Assembly: GCA_020848595.1 (NCBI GenBank)
Contig: JADLHV010000142.1
Location: 1 to 8,572, forward strand
DNA: 8,572 bases
Origin: Bacteroidia bacterium
Lineage (GTDB): Bacteria; Bacteroidota; Bacteroidia; NS11-12g; UBA955
Direction: 5' to 3'
Of the stretch, positions 6,951-8,572 are shown in pieces. Both the position numbers and the translations under genes were made by a program. The notes beneath the pieces were generated by a model. The model saw only the letters and a program-made list of their open reading frames with translations. It was not told the origin of the DNA and searched no databases. The stretch's first letter is position 1. Each line of letters opens with the position of its first letter.

Positions 6951-7032
6951 TAATCGTTTATCGAAAAAATATCTAGTCTACCCTTTCTGTGACCTTTATT
7001 TGTAATTTAATCAGCAGCAGATATTTATTAAT

Positions 7033-8572
7033 ATGAAAGAATTTTTGAAATTTACCTTGGCCACAATTGTTGGCATTTTCATTTCTTTCCTTTTCCTAGG
7101 ATTACTGCTTTTCTTTACTGTAATGGGTCTCATAAGCTCTAACGAAAGAAAAGTTGTCCAAGTTAAGGATAATTCAGTACTCGAATTAAACCTTGATTAC
7201 GATATTCAAGAAAGAACTAACCTAGACATTGCCGCCATTTTTGACCCAGAAAATAGCACTGACATGTCTGGTCTCGATCAAATTCTTTCTAGTATCCATA
7301 AAGCTACTAATGATTCTAAAATAAAAGGTATATTACTTAAATCTAATATTAGCGGAACTGGTTACGCCACTGTGCTTGAAATCAGAAATGCTCTAAAGGA
7401 ATTTAAAGCTACTGGTAAATTTATCTACGCTGTTGCTCCTTATTACGATGAAAAAAATTACTATTTAGCATGTGTTGCCGATTCAGTTTTTTTAGACCGC
7501 TCCGGAAGTGTATTACTCAATGGCTTAACAGCTAATATTATGTTCTTTAAAGGTGCTCTTGACAAAATCGGCATCGATATGCAATATGTTAAAGTGGGTG
7601 CATACAAAGGAGCTGTCGAAGCTTTTACCAGAACCGAACTCAGCGCCGAAAATCGAATGCAGATTTCTGAATACATAAACGACCTTTACAAAAGTGTATT
7701 GCTAGGAATTAGCGAAAGCAGAAAGATTGATACTGCTAAATTATCAAAAGCATTTAACGATTTTAGCATTCAAACGCCTCAACAAGCCATGCAGTTTGGA
7801 TTAATCGACAGATTGGTTTATTCTGATGAAGTTTTAACCTCAATTAAAAATACCTTAAAATTAAAAAAAGGATTAGAGGTTTCAATTGTTAAACCAGGTT
7901 CTTATCACACAGAAGAAAACGAATCTGCTGAAGAAAAAATTGCAGTAGTGTACGCCGTTGGTGAAATTATTGAAGGCAAAGGCAATCAGTCTACAATTGG
8001 CTCCGAATCCATGATTAAAGCACTAAAAAAAGCTAGAGAGGATAAAGATATTAAAGCTATTGTTCTTAGAGTTAATTCTCCAGGAGGCAGCTCTATGGCT
8101 AGTGATATAATAAGTAGAGAAATTGCTCTTTGTAGAAAAATTAAACCGGTCATTGTTTCTATGGGTGATGTTGCTGCAAGTGGTGGATACTATATCTCAG
8201 CTTTAGCAGACACTATCGTTGCTCTTCCTAATACAATTACTGGTTCTATCGGTGTATTCGGACTTTTCCCTAATATGCATGAACTACTTGTCAATAAAAT
8301 TGGTTTGAGTTTCGAAAGTGTTAAAACAGGTCAATACAGTGATTTCGCAAGAGTTGATCAAGCTTTAACAGATATGGATAAATTATATTTGCAAAATATG
8401 GTCAACCGTATTTATGATGACTTCACTAATATAGTAGAAAAAGGAAGAAATTTAGATAGTATAACTGTCGAAGGTTTAGCGCAAGGAAGAGTTTGGACAG
8501 CCGTTCAAGCAAAAAACAACGGACTTGTAGATGTATTTGGCGGACTTAACGATGCAATTAAAATTGCTGCTT
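7033..8572 (+). CDS. sppA: signal peptide peptidase SppA, long (67K) type, C-terminus beyond window
   Basis: SppA degrades leftover signal peptides in the membrane. The frame is open for 513 codons to the right edge, so the stop is not seen; comparison with E. coli SppA (618 residues) suggests most of the protein is present. An N-terminal membrane anchor (about residues 8-32) is followed by the tandem duplicated S49 peptidase domains of the long form. The general-base lysine is in VGAYKGAVEAF (Lys192, E. coli Lys209). The nucleophile is in GDVAASGGYYIS (Ser383, E. coli Ser409). Supporting motifs are RVNSPGGS (346-353) and TGSIGVFG (403-410), and GRVWTAVQAKNNGLVD near the edge is the usual C-terminal motif. 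The ATG at 7033 places the anchor directly at the N-terminus. It should face the periplasmic side of the inner membrane. It is divergent from purB across 186 bases. No damage is seen in the visible part. Confidence 0.95.
   Translation, partial: MKEFLKFTLATIVGIFISFLFLGLLLFFTVMGLISSNERKVVQVKDNSVLELNLDYDIQERTNLDIAAIFDPENSTDMSGLDQILSSIHKATNDSKIKGILLKSNISGTGYATVLEIRNALKEFKATGKFIYAVAPYYDEKNYYLACVADSVFLDRSGSVLLNGLTANIMFFKGALDKIGIDMQYVKVGAYKGAVEAFTRTELSAENRMQISEYINDLYKSVLLGISESRKIDTAKLSKAFNDFSIQTPQQAMQFGLIDRLVYSDEVLTSIKNTLKLKKGLEVSIVKPGSYHTEENESAEEKIAVVYAVGEIIEGKGNQSTIGSESMIKALKKAREDKDIKAIVLRVNSPGGSSMASDIISREIALCRKIKPVIVSMGDVAASGGYYISALADTIVALPNTITGSIGVFGLFPNMHELLVNKIGLSFESVKTGQYSDFARVDQALTDMDKLYLQNMVNRIYDDFTNIVEKGRNLDSITVEGLAQGRVWTAVQAKNNGLVDVFGGLNDAIKIAA

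Noticed and set aside
6995..7002. TTTATTTG as a -7 promoter box for sppA
   Set aside because: The second base deviates from TAnnTTTG and no TTTG or TTTA element lies 19-21 bases upstream. It is too weak to annotate.
7461..7676. 71-codon minus-strand open frame
   Set aside because: It lies inside the intact sppA frame, over the catalytic Lys192 region, and is explained as a shadow.

Overview
The window is an AT-rich piece of a bacterial chromosome, most likely from a member of the Bacteroidota. Three things point that way. It encodes a TPR / PD40 beta-propeller / OmpA-type lipoprotein whose architecture is typical of that phylum. Clear Shine-Dalgarno sequences are missing in front of the genes. 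Exact copies of the Bacteroidota -7 promoter box (TAnnTTTG) lie upstream of pyrH and purB. The sequence does not allow a genus to be named.

Layout. Positions 1-2964 are on the minus strand. Read in the direction of transcription, they hold a rhomboid-family intramembrane protease (2964-2353), a YjgR/DUF853-type HerA-FtsK ATPase (2349-790) and an unrecognised 152-residue helical protein (788-330). These three are packed with gaps of 3 and 1 bases and look like one operon. After an 89-base gap with its own candidate promoter comes pyrH (UMP kinase, from 240), which is cut by the left edge. Only 28 bases separate the rhomboid start from a divergent plus-strand pair: a YfcE-like metallophosphoesterase (2993-3529) and a PorE-like cell-envelope lipoprotein (3562-5490). 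The lipoprotein gene runs convergently into purB (adenylosuccinate lyase, minus, 6846-5500), with 9 bases between the stop codons. A 186-base divergent region (6847-7032) separates purB from sppA (membrane signal peptide peptidase, plus, from 7033), which is cut by the right edge.

Function. This is mostly housekeeping: pyrimidine nucleotide synthesis (pyrH), purine nucleotide synthesis (purB), membrane proteolysis (rhomboid, SppA) and envelope structure or secretion (PorE-like lipoprotein). No mobile element, CRISPR array, phage gene, RNA gene or recognisable defence system is visible. The points most worth checking are the unknown protein coupled to the HerA-like ATPase, the possible T9SS role of the lipoprotein, and the purB promoter, which would give an almost leaderless mRNA. 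Large gene-free stretches are absent.
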